DNA of 64,000 nt from Ketobacter sp. MCCC 1A13808 (GTDB lineage Bacteria > Pseudomonadota > Gammaproteobacteria > Pseudomonadales > Ketobacteraceae), in the NCBI RefSeq assembly GCF_009746715.1, contig NZ_VRKW01000007.1, positions 1 to 64,000 on the forward strand, read 5' to 3'. The position numbers and the translations under genes are program-made. The notes beneath the pieces were generated by a model. That model was given only the letters and a program-made list of their open reading frames with translations, was not told the origin of the DNA and did not search any database. Positions 48,121 to 58,228 of the stretch are shown here, piece by piece. Every line of letters begins with the position of its first letter. Position 1 is the first letter of the stretch.

Positions 48121-49305
48121 TTAGAATAATTCCACGTCTCCTTCGTCCATGTTGGATTGCAACACCCGCTCAGTAATATTCCTATTAGAAAATTCGTCCT
48201 GCATCTGGCGCAACTGCTCTGACACCCGATTCAAATCTTCACTATTACGGGCCTGAGCAAACTCACCGTGCGCTAATTTAGCAACCTGGCTGATATGACC
48301 CAGCCGTTCGCGCAAATTGCCGGAGAGTTGATTCACAATATCCTCAAATTGTAACGCGCGAATCGAATTATTAATTTCTGTGCGGATATCTTCACTGCTC
48401 ACCGTCATTTTTTGCAGCGTCAATTCGGTATCACTGTTCACCTTCTCGATTTGAAAAAGCATGCTATCAACGCTGGCTTTTCCTGAGATAGCCGCATTTA
48501 AATCCATTCCGGCAATCGCACCTACCTCTTTGCTAACATCAACCAGCCTCGATTTCACTTCTACTATTTTCTTGCGGATATGCCCGTTCAACGAAGTAGA
48601 TGAAACCGATAACGCTCTTACTTCGTCAGCAACTACCGCGAAACCTCTGCCTACTTCTCCGGCGCGGGCCGCCTCTATAGCGGCGTTAAGCGCTAAAAGA
48701 TTGGTTTGATCTGCTAGTGTCTGAACCTCGTCAAGGGTCGTAAACATGTCTTCCATATGCTTCGTCATATCGCTGATCCGGTGAATGGCACCAACACTCC
48801 TGGAACTAATATTAACTAGTAGGTCAACGTAATACTGAATTATCTTATCAGTCTCAGCAATAAATTGAGTGACCATCATGCCGCCACCCGCCTCCGCACG
48901 ATCGTCGGTGATCTCCGTCACCAGGCCCAGCGCCAGCTCGGTTTGCAGTCCGGTTTTATCAACGACGTGTTTGAAGCTTTCTTGCAGTAACAGGGTGGAA
49001 TCCTGCACCAGTTTGAAAATACGGGTAATATTTTCATCAATGTGCTTTATTTCCTCACTGAGAATGAGCTCGATCGATTCGCCGATTTTGGACATTTCCT
49101 GGGAAGCATCGCCCGCTTGCTGCTGATCCCGGCTAGTTGCTAGTAATTGCAACGAACTCATTTGAAAGAAAGCTCTGATCCATATTGCAATTGACAATAC
49201 AGCCGCACCCGACGCCCACCACCTGGAAGAGAGCATTATCAAAATCAGCGAAAATACACTAACGAACAAAGCCAGAAGAAAGTGCTTGTTTGTCGTCAAC
49301 GCCAT
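48121..49305 (-). CDS. Methyl-accepting chemotaxis protein, short membrane-anchored type
   Basis: A 394-residue receptor. Two membrane spans (about 8-25 and 31-47) are separated by only a few residues, so it has no periplasmic sensor domain. The long cytoplasmic part contains the MCP hairpin tip ([35 protein letters not shown]), which binds CheA and CheW. The C-terminus ends in GDVELF, nearly the same as the end of CheD in this operon (GDIELF). It is the last gene of the che unit, 42 bases after cheB. It may sense an intracellular or membrane signal. Confidence 0.86.
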   Translation of the reverse strand: MALTTNKHFLLALFVSVFSLILIMLSSRWWASGAAVLSIAIWIRAFFQMSSLQLLATSRDQQQAGDASQEMSKIGESIELILSEEIKHIDENITRIFKLVQDSTLLLQESFKHVVDKTGLQTELALGLVTEITDDRAEAGGGMMVTQFIAETDKIIQYYVDLLVNISSRSVGAIHRISDMTKHMEDMFTTLDEVQTLADQTNLLALNAAIEAARAGEVGRGFAVVADEVRALSVSSTSLNGHIRKKIVEVKSRLVDVSKEVGAIAGMDLNAAISGKASVDSMLFQIEKVNSDTELTLQKMTVSSEDIRTEINNSIRALQFEDIVNQLSGNLRERLGHISQVAKLAHGEFAQARNSEDLNRVSEQLRQMQDEFSNRNITERVLQSNMDEGDVELF

Positions 49306-49347
49306 CGTTCTTCTCCCTAAAAAAATAATTTATGTCCAATCCCAGTG

Positions 49348-50409
49348 TTATTTCAAACACTGCTCTGATAAAAAGTTACCGATCTCGTTTAACGGCAGCA
49401 CCTTGTCAACAACGCCTTCTTCAATAGCGACCCGAGGCATACCCCACACCACGGACGATTTCTCATCTTGGGCCACGGTGATCGCGCCTTCGCGCTTCAT
49501 TTTGCCTAAACCGCTGGCACCATCCATGCCCATGCCGGTCAGCAGCACTCCGATGGAATGGGATGCCCTGTGGTCTGCGATCGAGCTGAACAACACATCG
49601 ACGGCAGGCTTGTGTCGATTGACGGGGGCGTCATCGCTGGCAATCCCAAAATAGGCACCCTGACTGAATTCAACCAACATATGGCGATTACCATTGGCAA
49701 TGTACACATGGTTTCTATCAAGCTTGATCCTGGGTTGGTCAAACTCCAATACAGTCAGATCGAGTAGGTTATTCAAGCGATTGGCAAACGAAGCAGTAAA
49801 CCCCGCCGGCATATGCTGAACGATCACTATCGGCGGCATATTAGTTGGCAACCGAATTAATACTTGCTTGATCGCCTCGATTCCACCGGTGGAAGCACCA
49901 ATGGCAAGCAAATCGATATTGCTTTCCCGATTGCTGTTTAAGGAGCTACCGCCAGCTATTACAGGTTGCGCTTGGCGCTTATTATCGGCAAAGCAATCCA
50001 CATTGGCGCGCGCCGCCACTTTAACTTTGTGCACAATTTCAGCAGTGATCTGCTTCAAGTTGTTCATCAAATCGTGGTTCGGCTTGGCGATATAGTCGAC
50101 GGCTCCGATCTCTAATGCCTCCAGCGTTATTTCCGCGCCTTTCTGCGTCAGGGTTGAAATCATCACAACGGGCATGGGCCTTAAGCGCATTAGGTTACGC
50201 AGGAAAGTGATGCCGTCCATTTTCGGCATCTCTATATCCAGTGTAATGACATCCGGATCTAATCTTTTAATCATGTTACGTGCTTCGAGCGGATCACCCG
50301 CAATTCCGACCACATCAATACCAGGAGCGCTGGTCAATATTTCAAACAGCAAGCGTTGGATCACTTTTGAGTCATCAACTATTAACACTCTGATATTGGA
50401 GTTGCTCAT
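49348..50409 (-). CDS. cheB: Chemotaxis protein-glutamate methylesterase CheB
   Basis: Removes methyl groups from MCPs and deamidates receptor Gln. The N-terminal receiver keeps the acidic pair VDDS and phosphoacceptor Asp58 (ITLDIEMPKMDG). The C-terminal esterase has the Ser in GASTGG, the His in QHMPAGFT and the Asp in GMGMDGASG. The 353-residue length is normal. It follows cheD by 11 bases and counters CheR, encoded just before. Confidence 0.95.
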   Translation of the reverse strand: MSNSNIRVLIVDDSKVIQRLLFEILTSAPGIDVVGIAGDPLEARNMIKRLDPDVITLDIEMPKMDGITFLRNLMRLRPMPVVMISTLTQKGAEITLEALEIGAVDYIAKPNHDLMNNLKQITAEIVHKVKVAARANVDCFADNKRQAQPVIAGGSSLNSNRESNIDLLAIGASTGGIEAIKQVLIRLPTNMPPIVIVQHMPAGFTASFANRLNNLLDLTVLEFDQPRIKLDRNHVYIANGNRHMLVEFSQGAYFGIASDDAPVNRHKPAVDVLFSSIADHRASHSIGVLLTGMGMDGASGLGKMKREGAITVAQDEKSSVVWGMPRVAIEEGVVDKVLPLNEIGNFLSEQCLK

Positions 50410-50420
50410 AAAGTCACCTA

Positions 50421-51080
50421 CTAACTGAATAGTTCAATATCACCATCCACAGGCTTACTCAGGATCGTATTACCGTAGTTGCTCTCTCTTGAAAGAATGG
50501 TATCGTTGTGCATGGACTTTAACTTTCGCATATACGCCTTACCGGAGGCAGGAATGAACATCACTTTTCGTGGGTAATTGTCGCCCAGGCTATCCGCTAA
50601 TAGCGGTATTCTTTCTGTATGCAGATAATCCAGCACAAACTCCGCATTACGCAACCCGACATCACTCATATTCGCGATTATCTTGCCTCCTCCAAAGACT
50701 TTTGCTTTCAAGGCACCGCGACGGCCCCCGTTATTTAGAATTTCATTTATCATGTGCTCCATTGCATAGTTTCCGTATCGGGTAGCCTCTCCGGGCACTA
50801 GACGAGTTCCCCAGGTAATGCTGTGAACGTCTTTATCGGTGAGCGGAAGCATAAAATGATTCATTCCGCCAATGCCCACTTCTTCGTCCCAGACACAGGC
50901 GGACACACAGCTACCCAGAACCGTAGCGATGGCCTCATTCTGTGCCGTCACATAAAATTCACCCGGCAGAATTTTGGCAACGAAACACTTGTGACGCTTA
51001 TCCCAATAGCGATTAACGTGTTCAAAACCAACCAGACAAGGTGAGATTTTTGTAGCTTCAGTAGTCATAACAAATCTCAT
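50421..51080 (-). CDS. cheD: Chemoreceptor glutamine deamidase CheD
   Basis: Deamidates Gln residues on MCPs and can bind CheC in other bacteria. The catalytic Cys is in GSCVSACVWD and the His in GGMNHFMLP, and the conserved KAKVFGGGKI follows. With 219 residues it is longer than the usual 160-200 because of an N-terminal extension and a C-terminal tail that ends GDIELFS, matching the end of the short MCP. The ATG at 51080 is next to the cheR stop; ATG at 51068 is an alternative. No cheC is present. Confidence 0.92.
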   Translation of the reverse strand: MRFVMTTEATKISPCLVGFEHVNRYWDKRHKCFVAKILPGEFYVTAQNEAIATVLGSCVSACVWDEEVGIGGMNHFMLPLTDKDVHSITWGTRLVPGEATRYGNYAMEHMINEILNNGGRRGALKAKVFGGGKIIANMSDVGLRNAEFVLDYLHTERIPLLADSLGDNYPRKVMFIPASGKAYMRKLKSMHNDTILSRESNYGNTILSKPVDGDIELFS

Positions 51081-51929
51081 TCATAGCCTACGGAACACCG
51101 TCCTGCCCACTACCTCAAACCCAATATAATCCGCTGGCAAACTTTCGCTATGTCCCAGCATTAAATAGCCACCCTGACTGAGCAGGGCGTGATACCGTGC
51201 GATCAACTCGGCCTGGGTGGCCCGGTCGAAATAGATCAATACGTTACGGCAAAATATTACATCGAACGGCCCTTTCATCGGCCAATCGTGCAACAGGTTC
51301 AGGGTTTTAAACGTAATCAGTGCCGCCACCTCACTTTTAATCTTGACGCTATCCGAGGTCGTTGATTTTCCTTTCATAAACCAGCGCTTTTGGCGGTTGT
51401 CCTGTAATGCGCTTATTCGCTCCGTTTTATAGATACCGGCCTTCGCTTTCTCAATACACTCACTATCAAGATCGGTGGCTAGAACTTTGGCGTCCCACTC
51501 CTGCAGTCTTCCTTGCATCGCTTCTAATAGGCTGATGCCAATACTGTACGGTTCTTCTCCCGTTGAGCAGGCAGCAGACCAAATCCGCAGTTTCCGGTCA
51601 CTTTTACCCCGTATTAAGTCCGGAATGATCTGGCTTTTCAAATACTCGAAGTGGTGGTTTTCTCTGAAGAAACTGGTTAGGTTTGTGGTAATGGAATTGA
51701 TAAACGCCGGCAATTCCTGTTCATCGTTTTTCAATCGCTCACAGTAGCTGGAAAAGGATGGCAACCCGGTCTCCCTCACCCGGCGCATAAGCCGGCGATA
51801 CACCATTTCCCGCTTCCGTTCATCCAGAACGATTCCGGTGCAGTCATAAACCAATTTACAAACAAACCGATACTCTTCTTCACTCAGAGAATATTCATCC
51901 GCCCTGCGTTGAGAAGCGCTCGAACTCAA
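51081..51929 (-). CDS. cheR: Chemotaxis protein methyltransferase CheR
   Basis: Methylates receptor Glu residues with S-adenosylmethionine. Seen are the N-terminal helical domain ([20 protein letters not shown]), the AdoMet site ([15 protein letters not shown]) and [12 protein letters not shown] place the start at TTG 51929, which overlaps the preceding MCP stop by TTGA and has GGAGGAG five bases upstream; a GTG at 51941 would place that ribosome site inside the gene. The protein has 282 residues. The MCP before it ends in a CheR-tethering pentapeptide. Confidence 0.94.
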   Translation of the reverse strand: MSSSASQRRADEYSLSEEEYRFVCKLVYDCTGIVLDERKREMVYRRLMRRVRETGLPSFSSYCERLKNDEQELPAFINSITTNLTSFFRENHHFEYLKSQIIPDLIRGKSDRKLRIWSAACSTGEEPYSIGISLLEAMQGRLQEWDAKVLATDLDSECIEKAKAGIYKTERISALQDNRQKRWFMKGKSTTSDSVKIKSEVAALITFKTLNLLHDWPMKGPFDVIFCRNVLIYFDRATQAELIARYHALLSQGGYLMLGHSESLPADYIGFEVVGRTVFRRL

Positions 51930-53794
51930 AACTCCTCCCACTCATCATCAGAAGGAACAGCGGCAATATTTGCACCCGCTCGGCGACCTCTCACTACCGC
52001 AGCCCGAGGCGAGCGAACCGGAGAGACTACAGCGCGGTCATCTTCACCCGTTTCAAAGAACGCAACCTGATCAAGTAATCCTTGAGCCTGCTCTTCCATG
52101 GATTTGCTGGAAGCAGACGCCTGCTCGACCAGTGCCGCATTTTGCTGTGTCATCTCATCCATCTGGGAGACCGCTTTGCTCACTTCGTTAATACCCGCCG
52201 CCTGCTCTTTCCCGGCACTGTCTATGTCCGATATCATGGTGACGACTTCGCGAACGGAATCCACCAGTTCACCAAATGTTTTTCCGGTCTCATCAACCAA
52301 ACGCGTCCCCTTTCCAACGGCATCAACGCTGTCATTGATCAAGCCCTTTATCTCTTTCGCTGCTGCAGCGCTGCGTTGCGCCAGGCTCCGCACTTCGGCG
52401 GCGACTACTGCAAACCCACGCCCTTGTTCTCCCGCCCGCGCGGCTTCCACCGCGGCGTTCAAAGCAAGTAGATTGGTTTGGAAGGCAATCTCGTCAATGA
52501 CGCCGATGATATCCGCAATTTTTTTGCTCGAACGATTAATTTCGTCCATCGCAGAAACCGCGTTCTGTACCACTTCGCCCCCATTACTGGCTTTTTCCAT
52601 TGCACCACTCGCGAGCTTGGTAGCCTCGGTCGCGTTCTCTGCATTTTGCTGTACCGTAGTGGTCAATTCTTCCATGGCGGAGGCGGTTTCCTCTAAACTT
52701 GAGGCCTGCGATTCCGTGCGCTGACTTAAATCAGCGTTGCCCTGGGCTATTTCCCGTGACGCCGAAAACACATTATTCGATGCCAACCGGATTTCGCTCA
52801 CCATATTATTCAGGCTGTCGACCAAGGAATTCATGGTGTCACCCAGAACGCTGAATTCAGCGCCCAGCGGCACATCGATTTTCTTCGTAAGATCGCCACC
52901 GGAAAGTGACATTAACACCTCTTTTATTTTTGCGACGGCATTTTTCCGATCCGTAATATCCGTTGCGTATTTCACGACTTTGTAGGGATTACCATTCAAA
53001 TCATATATCGGGTTATAAGACGCCTGTATCCATACTTCCTTACCGTCACGACCCAATCGCTTATATTCGCCCGCATCGTATTCACCACGGTTGAGCTTAT
53101 CCCAGAACATATGATATTCCGCACTTTGGGCGTACGCGGGCTCAACAAAAATACGGTGATGCTTGCCCTCCACGTCCTCTTTCGAATACCCCATCGTTTT
53201 CAAAAAGTTATCATTCGCGGTGAGGATGGTGCCATCCAACTGAAATTCGATCACTGCCTGCGACTTGCTGATCGCTTCAATCTGTCCCGCAAAATCAGCG
53301 TAGGCGTCCTTTTCTTTGGTGATATCAGCCCACTCCAGAATACTGCCGTTATGATTTCCTTTCGCATCAAAAGATGCTGAAATATATAGGCTAAACGCCA
53401 GCGGCCCTACGCGGATTTCCGCACTATGAGGAAGGTTCGCTGGGTCCGCCAAGATTCTGCGCTGGTGTGCCGGATTTTCATGGAAAATATCAATACAGCT
53501 GCCAACGATATTGTCAGCCTCAAAATGCTTGAACGCCGATTCAAAGGCGTCAACATTATCGCGCAACAACGTCCTGGTGCCTTCGTTGACATAAGTGACC
53601 ACAAGATCCTTATCAACCACCATAATGGCAGTTCGTACGGTATCGATAACGGCTTGGTAAAAATGGTTGTCCCGGGCTGTGGTTGCAGCGCCCTTGCCGG
53701 GACTTTTCGCCACTGCCTTGCTGGTGGTAGCCCGTCGCCGTGTAGTAGGTGCGCGCTTTTGTGTTTTAGCTGTGTTACCGGTCCGTTTATTCAT
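51926..53794 (-). CDS. Soluble PAS-PAS methyl-accepting chemotaxis protein
   Basis: A 622-residue receptor with no membrane span. A basic N-terminus (about 1-40, [17 protein letters not shown]) is followed by two PAS domains (about 45-155 and 165-285), a HAMP-like linker (about 290-340) and the MCP signalling hairpin ([31 protein letters not shown]). The tail ends in EWEEF, matching the xWxxF pentapeptide that tethers CheR and CheB. The PAS pair resembles Aer-type or flavin/heme sensors, but no cofactor ligand can be assigned. The basic N-terminus might hold it at the membrane or DNA. Confidence 0.9.
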   Translation of the reverse strand: MNKRTGNTAKTQKRAPTTRRRATTSKAVAKSPGKGAATTARDNHFYQAVIDTVRTAIMVVDKDLVVTYVNEGTRTLLRDNVDAFESAFKHFEADNIVGSCIDIFHENPAHQRRILADPANLPHSAEIRVGPLAFSLYISASFDAKGNHNGSILEWADITKEKDAYADFAGQIEAISKSQAVIEFQLDGTILTANDNFLKTMGYSKEDVEGKHHRIFVEPAYAQSAEYHMFWDKLNRGEYDAGEYKRLGRDGKEVWIQASYNPIYDLNGNPYKVVKYATDITDRKNAVAKIKEVLMSLSGGDLTKKIDVPLGAEFSVLGDTMNSLVDSLNNMVSEIRLASNNVFSASREIAQGNADLSQRTESQASSLEETASAMEELTTTVQQNAENATEATKLASGAMEKASNGGEVVQNAVSAMDEINRSSKKIADIIGVIDEIAFQTNLLALNAAVEAARAGEQGRGFAVVAAEVRSLAQRSAAAAKEIKGLINDSVDAVGKGTRLVDETGKTFGELVDSVREVVTMISDIDSAGKEQAAGINEVSKAVSQMDEMTQQNAALVEQASASSKSMEEQAQGLLDQVAFFETGEDDRAVVSPVRSPRAAVVRGRRAGANIAAVPSDDEWEEF

Positions 53795-53831
53795 TTTTTC
53801 ACCCTACATCCAAAATCAATGTAATTAATAT

Positions 53832-54329
53832 TTAGCCCGCTCGCATGATTGGTTGGCCGGATTGGCTAAGCAATTCATCCACATTCAACAGCGCAACCGA
53901 ATCCAACAGAATGATGATCTGGTCGCCTAGCGTTGCCATACCCTGAACGAAACAGCCGTCGATATTCCGACCAAGATCGGGCGCTTCCTTAATGTCAGTT
54001 GCGTCCACCTTATGGACGTCTGACACGGCATCTACAACCAAACCAACCGATGCTGTTTTTCCGTTTACCTCACCCTGTAACACAATCACCACGGTGGTAT
54101 TTTTAAAATCGTGCGTTTGATAACGAAAACGCTGCCTCAAATCCACAATGGGAACAATGGTTCCCCGCAAGTTGATCACACCTTTGAGATAGTCCGGCGT
54201 ATTGGGAATGACCGTAACCGGTGACCACACTCTTATTTCCTGCACGCGCAGAATATCTACACCATATTCTTCGTCGCCCAACAGAAAGGTTAAATACTCC
54301 CGGGCAATCCCCAAAGATTCCTTTTTCAA
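53832..54329 (-). CDS. cheW: Chemotaxis coupling protein CheW (second copy)
   Basis: A 165-residue SH3-like adaptor joining MCPs to CheA. Family features include YGVDILRVQEIRVW, GVINLRGTIVPIVDLRQRF and VGLVVDAVSDV. It begins with TTG at 54329, two bases after the TAA stop of the previous cheW; GGAGG inside that gene's end serves as the ribosome site. It differs enough from the other copy that the two may prefer different receptors of this operon. Confidence 0.94.
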   Translation of the reverse strand: MKKESLGIAREYLTFLLGDEEYGVDILRVQEIRVWSPVTVIPNTPDYLKGVINLRGTIVPIVDLRQRFRYQTHDFKNTTVVIVLQGEVNGKTASVGLVVDAVSDVHKVDATDIKEAPDLGRNIDGCFVQGMATLGDQIIILLDSVALLNVDELLSQSGQPIMRAG

Positions 54330-54330
54330 C

Positions 54331-54846
54331 TTACAAATCCTCCAGATCCAGAAGCTGATCAGTCGACAGCAACGTCACTACGCTGTCACCGACATTCACC
54401 AGCCCTTCGATCATATTGGTAGGAATATTTGCGCCAAACGCAGGCGCAGCCTTGATTTCTTCCTGATGGGCACTCAGCACATCAGAGACCGCATCCACCA
54501 CAAAGCCCATCATTCGGCTTTTCTCAACTGACCCTACCGTTAGTACGATAACCACCGTCACGGGCAGATATTCCGTTTTTCCAACACCGAAGCGGATCCG
54601 TAAGTCAACTATCGGGATGATGGTCCCGCGGATATTGATAACGCCTTTAACGTAATCCGGTGAATTAGGGATGAGAGTCGGTGCTTCCCAACCGCGAATT
54701 TCTTTTACCCGGAGAATATCGACACCGTAATTCTCCTGACCCAATGAAAAGGTTAAATATTCTTTTCCACTACGGATAAAATCCAACCCTTCAAGAATGG
54801 CTTCGCCTTCGACAGGGATGGTTGAAGCTAAAGCCTGAATATCCAA
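54331..54846 (-). CDS. cheW: Chemotaxis coupling protein CheW (first copy)
   Basis: A 171-residue CheW with the core YGVDILRVKEIRGW, GVINIRGTIIPIVDLRIRF and MGFVVDAVSDV. It has a longer N-terminus than the second copy (about 30 residues before the core). It follows cheA by 11 bases. Confidence 0.94.
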   Translation of the reverse strand: MDIQALASTIPVEGEAILEGLDFIRSGKEYLTFSLGQENYGVDILRVKEIRGWEAPTLIPNSPDYVKGVINIRGTIIPIVDLRIRFGVGKTEYLPVTVVIVLTVGSVEKSRMMGFVVDAVSDVLSAHQEEIKAAPAFGANIPTNMIEGLVNVGDSVVTLLSTDQLLDLEDL

Positions 54847-54857
54847 GAGCTTCCTCC

Positions 54858-56972
54858 TTAGGCTGCTTTAAATTGCTTGCGGACCGTTTCGCGTCCACGG
54901 GAATCGGAGGCTCGCCGGATCAAACCCGGCACATCCAGTATCATCGAAACCGAACCGTCGCCCAGTATCGTCGCGCCGGAGATACCTTCTACCCTGCGGT
55001 AGTTGCTCTCCAGAATTTTGATCACCACTTGCTGTTGTGCCAACAAATCGTCTACCAACAAACCGATTTTTTGTCCTTCCCCTTCTACTACCACCAATAG
55101 CCCATTTTCTAACTCGGGGTTATCGGCTTCTATCCCGAATTCCTGATAGATGGGAACGATGGGGACGTTGTCTTCACGCAGTCGATAGAGCACCATATTG
55201 CTCGCAACCTTATTCACTAATTCCGACTTAATTTGCAGGGATTCAACGATGCTGACCAGCGGAATGATATACACCTCGGTGCCAACACGAACCAACTGAC
55301 CGTCGAGGATGGCAAGGGTGAGGGGTAGATGCACCCGAATAGTCGACCCTTTACCCAACTCTGATTCAATTTCGATACGGCCACCCAAAGAACTGATATT
55401 ACGGCGGACTACGTCCATACCCACGCCACGGCCCGATATATCACTCACCGACTCCGCAGTAGAAAAGCCAGGTTCAAAGATAAGCTCATAAATCTCTTGG
55501 GTGGACAGCACCTGGTCAGCACCGACAATGCCTCGTTCCCTGGCTTTGCTTAACACGGCTTCAGGGTTAATTCCGCGACCGTCATCCCGGATCTCGACCA
55601 CTATATTTCCACCTTTATGGAACGCATCCAGGTAGATTGTTCCGGTTTCCGGTTTCCCTTCTGCCTGACGAACCTCGGGTAATTCAATGCCATGATCGGC
55701 GGCGTTTCTTACCAAGTGCACCAGCGGATCGCTGATCTGTTCCATCACGGTTTTGTCCAGCTCCGTATTTTCACCACTCAGTTTTAATTCAATTTTCTTG
55801 CCGGTTTTAGAGGACAAGTCCCGGATCATGCGGGGGAAACGGTTAAAGGCGTAGCTGATCGGAAGCATGCGGATCTGCATTACGCTCTCTTGCAATTCCC
55901 GCGTATTTTGCAACAGCTGCTCCAGCCCATTTGCAAGCTTGTCCAGCTTGCTCATGTCAAAATTACTGCCCAGTTCCGACAGCATCGATTGCGTAATTAC
56001 CAATTCGCCAACCAGATTAATGAGGCTATCGACTTTATCGATGCCCACACGGATAGAAGAACTCGCACTGGTGGTAGTCGGACTTCGTGGTTGTTCTGCT
56101 ACCGCAGCGTTTCCAGGTCCGGAATCCAATACTGGCAAGCTGTCTTCAATAACCGAATCGTTCGAATGGGTAGCGGGTAGCGCTTCTGCCATTGCCGAAG
56201 TCACTTGAGTGATGGACGCCGGGGTGACTGAATCCGGCTGCGAAACATCCTCGGTGATTGCTTCTATAGTTAAAGCACATTCGTCAATGACCCAATCGAA
56301 AACTTCAAGCACCTGCTCCCGGCTCGCTGCTCCTGTCAGGATAATGGTCCAGGAGATAAAGCATTCGTCTACGGTGAGTTGCTGAAAATCAGGAATTTTC
56401 GAGGTGTTAGCGATGACCTGCAACTGGCCCAAATCAGCCAATTCACGAAAAATTCGCGCTGGCTCATTGCCGGTCATTAGAATTTGCGGTTCAGGAAGAA
56501 ACGTTATCGTCCATCCCGTCACGGCAGCGCCGGGATCCGTATTATCTGTTTCCACGCAAGCGTTTGGTTCGGTGCCGGGCTTATGCGAGAGTAGCGTTTC
56601 AACTGCGGCGACCAATGGTTCGGCAATGCTTTTATCTATCGCCGAACCGGATTGAAGTGCTTGCACCATATGCCGCAAACAGTCACTGGACTTGAGCAAT
56701 AACTCGATCGCGTCCGCATCCAGTACGCGGGTACCGTCCCGAACTTCATCCAGCAAGGTTTCAATGATGTGCGTGAAATCTGCGATTTCTGAAAAGCCGA
56801 ATGTACCACTGCCACCTTTAATGGAATGGGCAGCACGGAAAATCGCATTGATTAGCTCTGCATCAGGGACAACACCACCGCTTATTTGCAGCAGCCCGTT
56901 CTCCATTACATCAAGGCCTTCAAGACTCTCTTCAAAAAATGCTTCATGAAACTGCTGCAAATCAATTGACAT
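54858..56972 (-). CDS. cheA: Chemotaxis histidine kinase CheA
   Basis: The central kinase, 704 residues. P1 carries His49 (RAAHSIKGGSGTF). A long variable part (about 140-320) replaces a standard P2. P3 dimerisation, P4 ATPase (LVHLVRNAADHGIE, SGRGVGMDVVRRNI, GKGSTIRVHLPLTLAI) and P5 coupling domain follow. The chosen ATG at 56972 gives MSIDLQQFHEAFFEESL, a common CheA start; a TTG at 56993 is less likely. It follows cheY closely. Confidence 0.95.
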   Translation of the reverse strand: MSIDLQQFHEAFFEESLEGLDVMENGLLQISGGVVPDAELINAIFRAAHSIKGGSGTFGFSEIADFTHIIETLLDEVRDGTRVLDADAIELLLKSSDCLRHMVQALQSGSAIDKSIAEPLVAAVETLLSHKPGTEPNACVETDNTDPGAAVTGWTITFLPEPQILMTGNEPARIFRELADLGQLQVIANTSKIPDFQQLTVDECFISWTIILTGAASREQVLEVFDWVIDECALTIEAITEDVSQPDSVTPASITQVTSAMAEALPATHSNDSVIEDSLPVLDSGPGNAAVAEQPRSPTTTSASSSIRVGIDKVDSLINLVGELVITQSMLSELGSNFDMSKLDKLANGLEQLLQNTRELQESVMQIRMLPISYAFNRFPRMIRDLSSKTGKKIELKLSGENTELDKTVMEQISDPLVHLVRNAADHGIELPEVRQAEGKPETGTIYLDAFHKGGNIVVEIRDDGRGINPEAVLSKARERGIVGADQVLSTQEIYELIFEPGFSTAESVSDISGRGVGMDVVRRNISSLGGRIEIESELGKGSTIRVHLPLTLAILDGQLVRVGTEVYIIPLVSIVESLQIKSELVNKVASNMVLYRLREDNVPIVPIYQEFGIEADNPELENGLLVVVEGEGQKIGLLVDDLLAQQQVVIKILESNYRRVEGISGATILGDGSVSMILDVPGLIRRASDSRGRETVRKQFKAA

Positions 56973-57004
56973 AGAGTGAGCCTCTACCTGCAAAAATAGT
57001 GACG

Positions 57005-57367
57005 CTAGCCCAGCACTCGTGCAACCGTAGCTAACAACTTTTCGGGATTAAAGGGTTTCACCAACCAGCCGGTCGCACCCGCTTGCTTACCTTCTGCTTT
57101 TTTTCCGTCAGAAGATTCGGTGGTCAGCAATAGGATCGGGGTGTATTTATAGTTGGGCATGGCACGCAGATTCTTCACTAACTCTATTCCGTTCATGACC
57201 GGCATATTCAAGTCAGTGATCACGGCATCAAAACGCCCTCCGTTTGCTCGGGCCAGCGCTTGCTGACCATCGCCTGCATCCTGCACTTGGTGCCCGGCAG
57301 ACTGAAGGGTTGCCGATACCATGTTCCGCATGGACGCGGAATCGTCGACAACTAGAATGTTCGCCAT
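57005..57367 (-). CDS. cheY: Chemotaxis response regulator CheY
   Basis: A 120-residue stand-alone receiver. The acidic pair is in VVDDSASMR, the phosphoacceptor is Asp52 (ITDLNMPVMNG), the Thr is in LLTTESS and the Lys in VKPFNPEKL. It passes the CheA signal to the flagellar motor or another target. It sits just upstream of cheA. No cheZ phosphatase gene is in the cluster. Confidence 0.95.
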   Translation of the reverse strand: MANILVVDDSASMRNMVSATLQSAGHQVQDAGDGQQALARANGGRFDAVITDLNMPVMNGIELVKNLRAMPNYKYTPILLLTTESSDGKKAEGKQAGATGWLVKPFNPEKLLATVARVLG

Positions 57368-57423
57368 CTAACTTTTACTCCTGAAAACAAAAAGTTCTTT
57401 AGCATTACTTTTAACTACGTTAC

Positions 57424-57702
57424 TCATGCAAGGCCCAATTCGCCGTCGAGCCCTAGTAAAGACGCAGTTTCAACCAGTGCTTGACTGGGTTCGCTCCAGG
57501 TAAGCCCACCGCCCGTGCGAGCCAACTCCCGGGAAAACGCAACCAATAGTTGCAAGCCCGCCGTATCGGCTTTCACGACATCGGCCGCGCTCAATTCAAC
57601 GTGGGAAGTCAATTTCAGGGAATTCTGGAGCCCTGCATAGAGTGATGCGGCTTCTGCAATATTAAGCTGTTCGCCGCAATCGTAAGTGGTCTTGCTGGTC
57701 AT
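57424..57702 (-). CDS. STAS-domain protein heading the chemosensory operon
   Basis: A 92-residue STAS protein of the anti-sigma-factor-antagonist type. The conserved phosphosite region is KADTAGLQLLVAF, with Thr in the position usually occupied by a phosphorylatable Ser/Thr. No kinase or phosphatase partner is adjacent. It is the first gene of the STAS-CheY-CheA-CheW-CheW unit, an order found in several chemosensory clusters. Its role there is unclear; phosphorylation-dependent tuning is an inference. Confidence 0.85.
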   Translation of the reverse strand: MTSKTTYDCGEQLNIAEAASLYAGLQNSLKLTSHVELSAADVVKADTAGLQLLVAFSRELARTGGGLTWSEPSQALVETASLLGLDGELGLA

Positions 57703-58228
57703 ATAATTTCCCTATCCAAACCAATCCGCTACGTAATAAACTGGTCAGCTTTCTTAAACAGTAGTTCAGTGATGGGGTACCCGCACTTAACTAACTTATA
57801 ATAAATGGAAATAGCCGACTTAATTTTTAACCACTAAGCAACTAAGGTTTTCTTTAAGCAGGTTCTGAATCACCTATATAAGTATGGGCACTGACGCAAA
57901 TTCCGACAGGAATAGTTCAGTATTTGAGAACTGGGTCAGCTCGGGTGACCCTTTATCTGCCCTGCTTATTGGCCGCAGGCGACTGAAACTTATAAAGAAA
58001 ACCGGGAGGGCCGCGGGACAATGGGGATTACCCCGGCTCCGACCGACGCCGGAATTGGGGCCCGGGCGGAGCCACACAGGGCGATTAGGCTGTCCAGCCA
58101 AAAAGCTAAGGCAGTTTGGTATTTTTGCATTTGAGGTGTCCGGTGTTATCCTGGCACGCTTCCACCCGCACCCCTACAATCCTGAGATTGCTATTTCAGA
58201 ATGAACAAACTTTAGAAGTTGAGACCAT
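57703..58228. other. Gene-free divergent region between the che operon and the glycosyltransferase
   Basis: About 525 bases with no convincing gene. The half nearest the che operon is AT-rich and should hold its promoter. The middle (about 57980-58080) is markedly GC-rich and full of inverted repeats: GGGG-ATTA-CCCC (58023-58034) and a seven-base stem GGCTCCG/CGGAGCC (58035-58041 with 58067-58073). A 106-codon open frame crosses it on the plus strand but shows no family features or ribosome site. It may be a structured leader or small RNA. Confidence 0.45.

Noticed and set aside
51930-51941. GTG start for cheR
   Set aside because: It would place the strong GGAGGAG ribosome site inside the coding sequence; TTG 51929 fits spacing and overlap.
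57884-58204. 106-codon plus-strand open frame
   Set aside because: No ribosome site, no family features and a composition driven by the GC-rich hairpin region.
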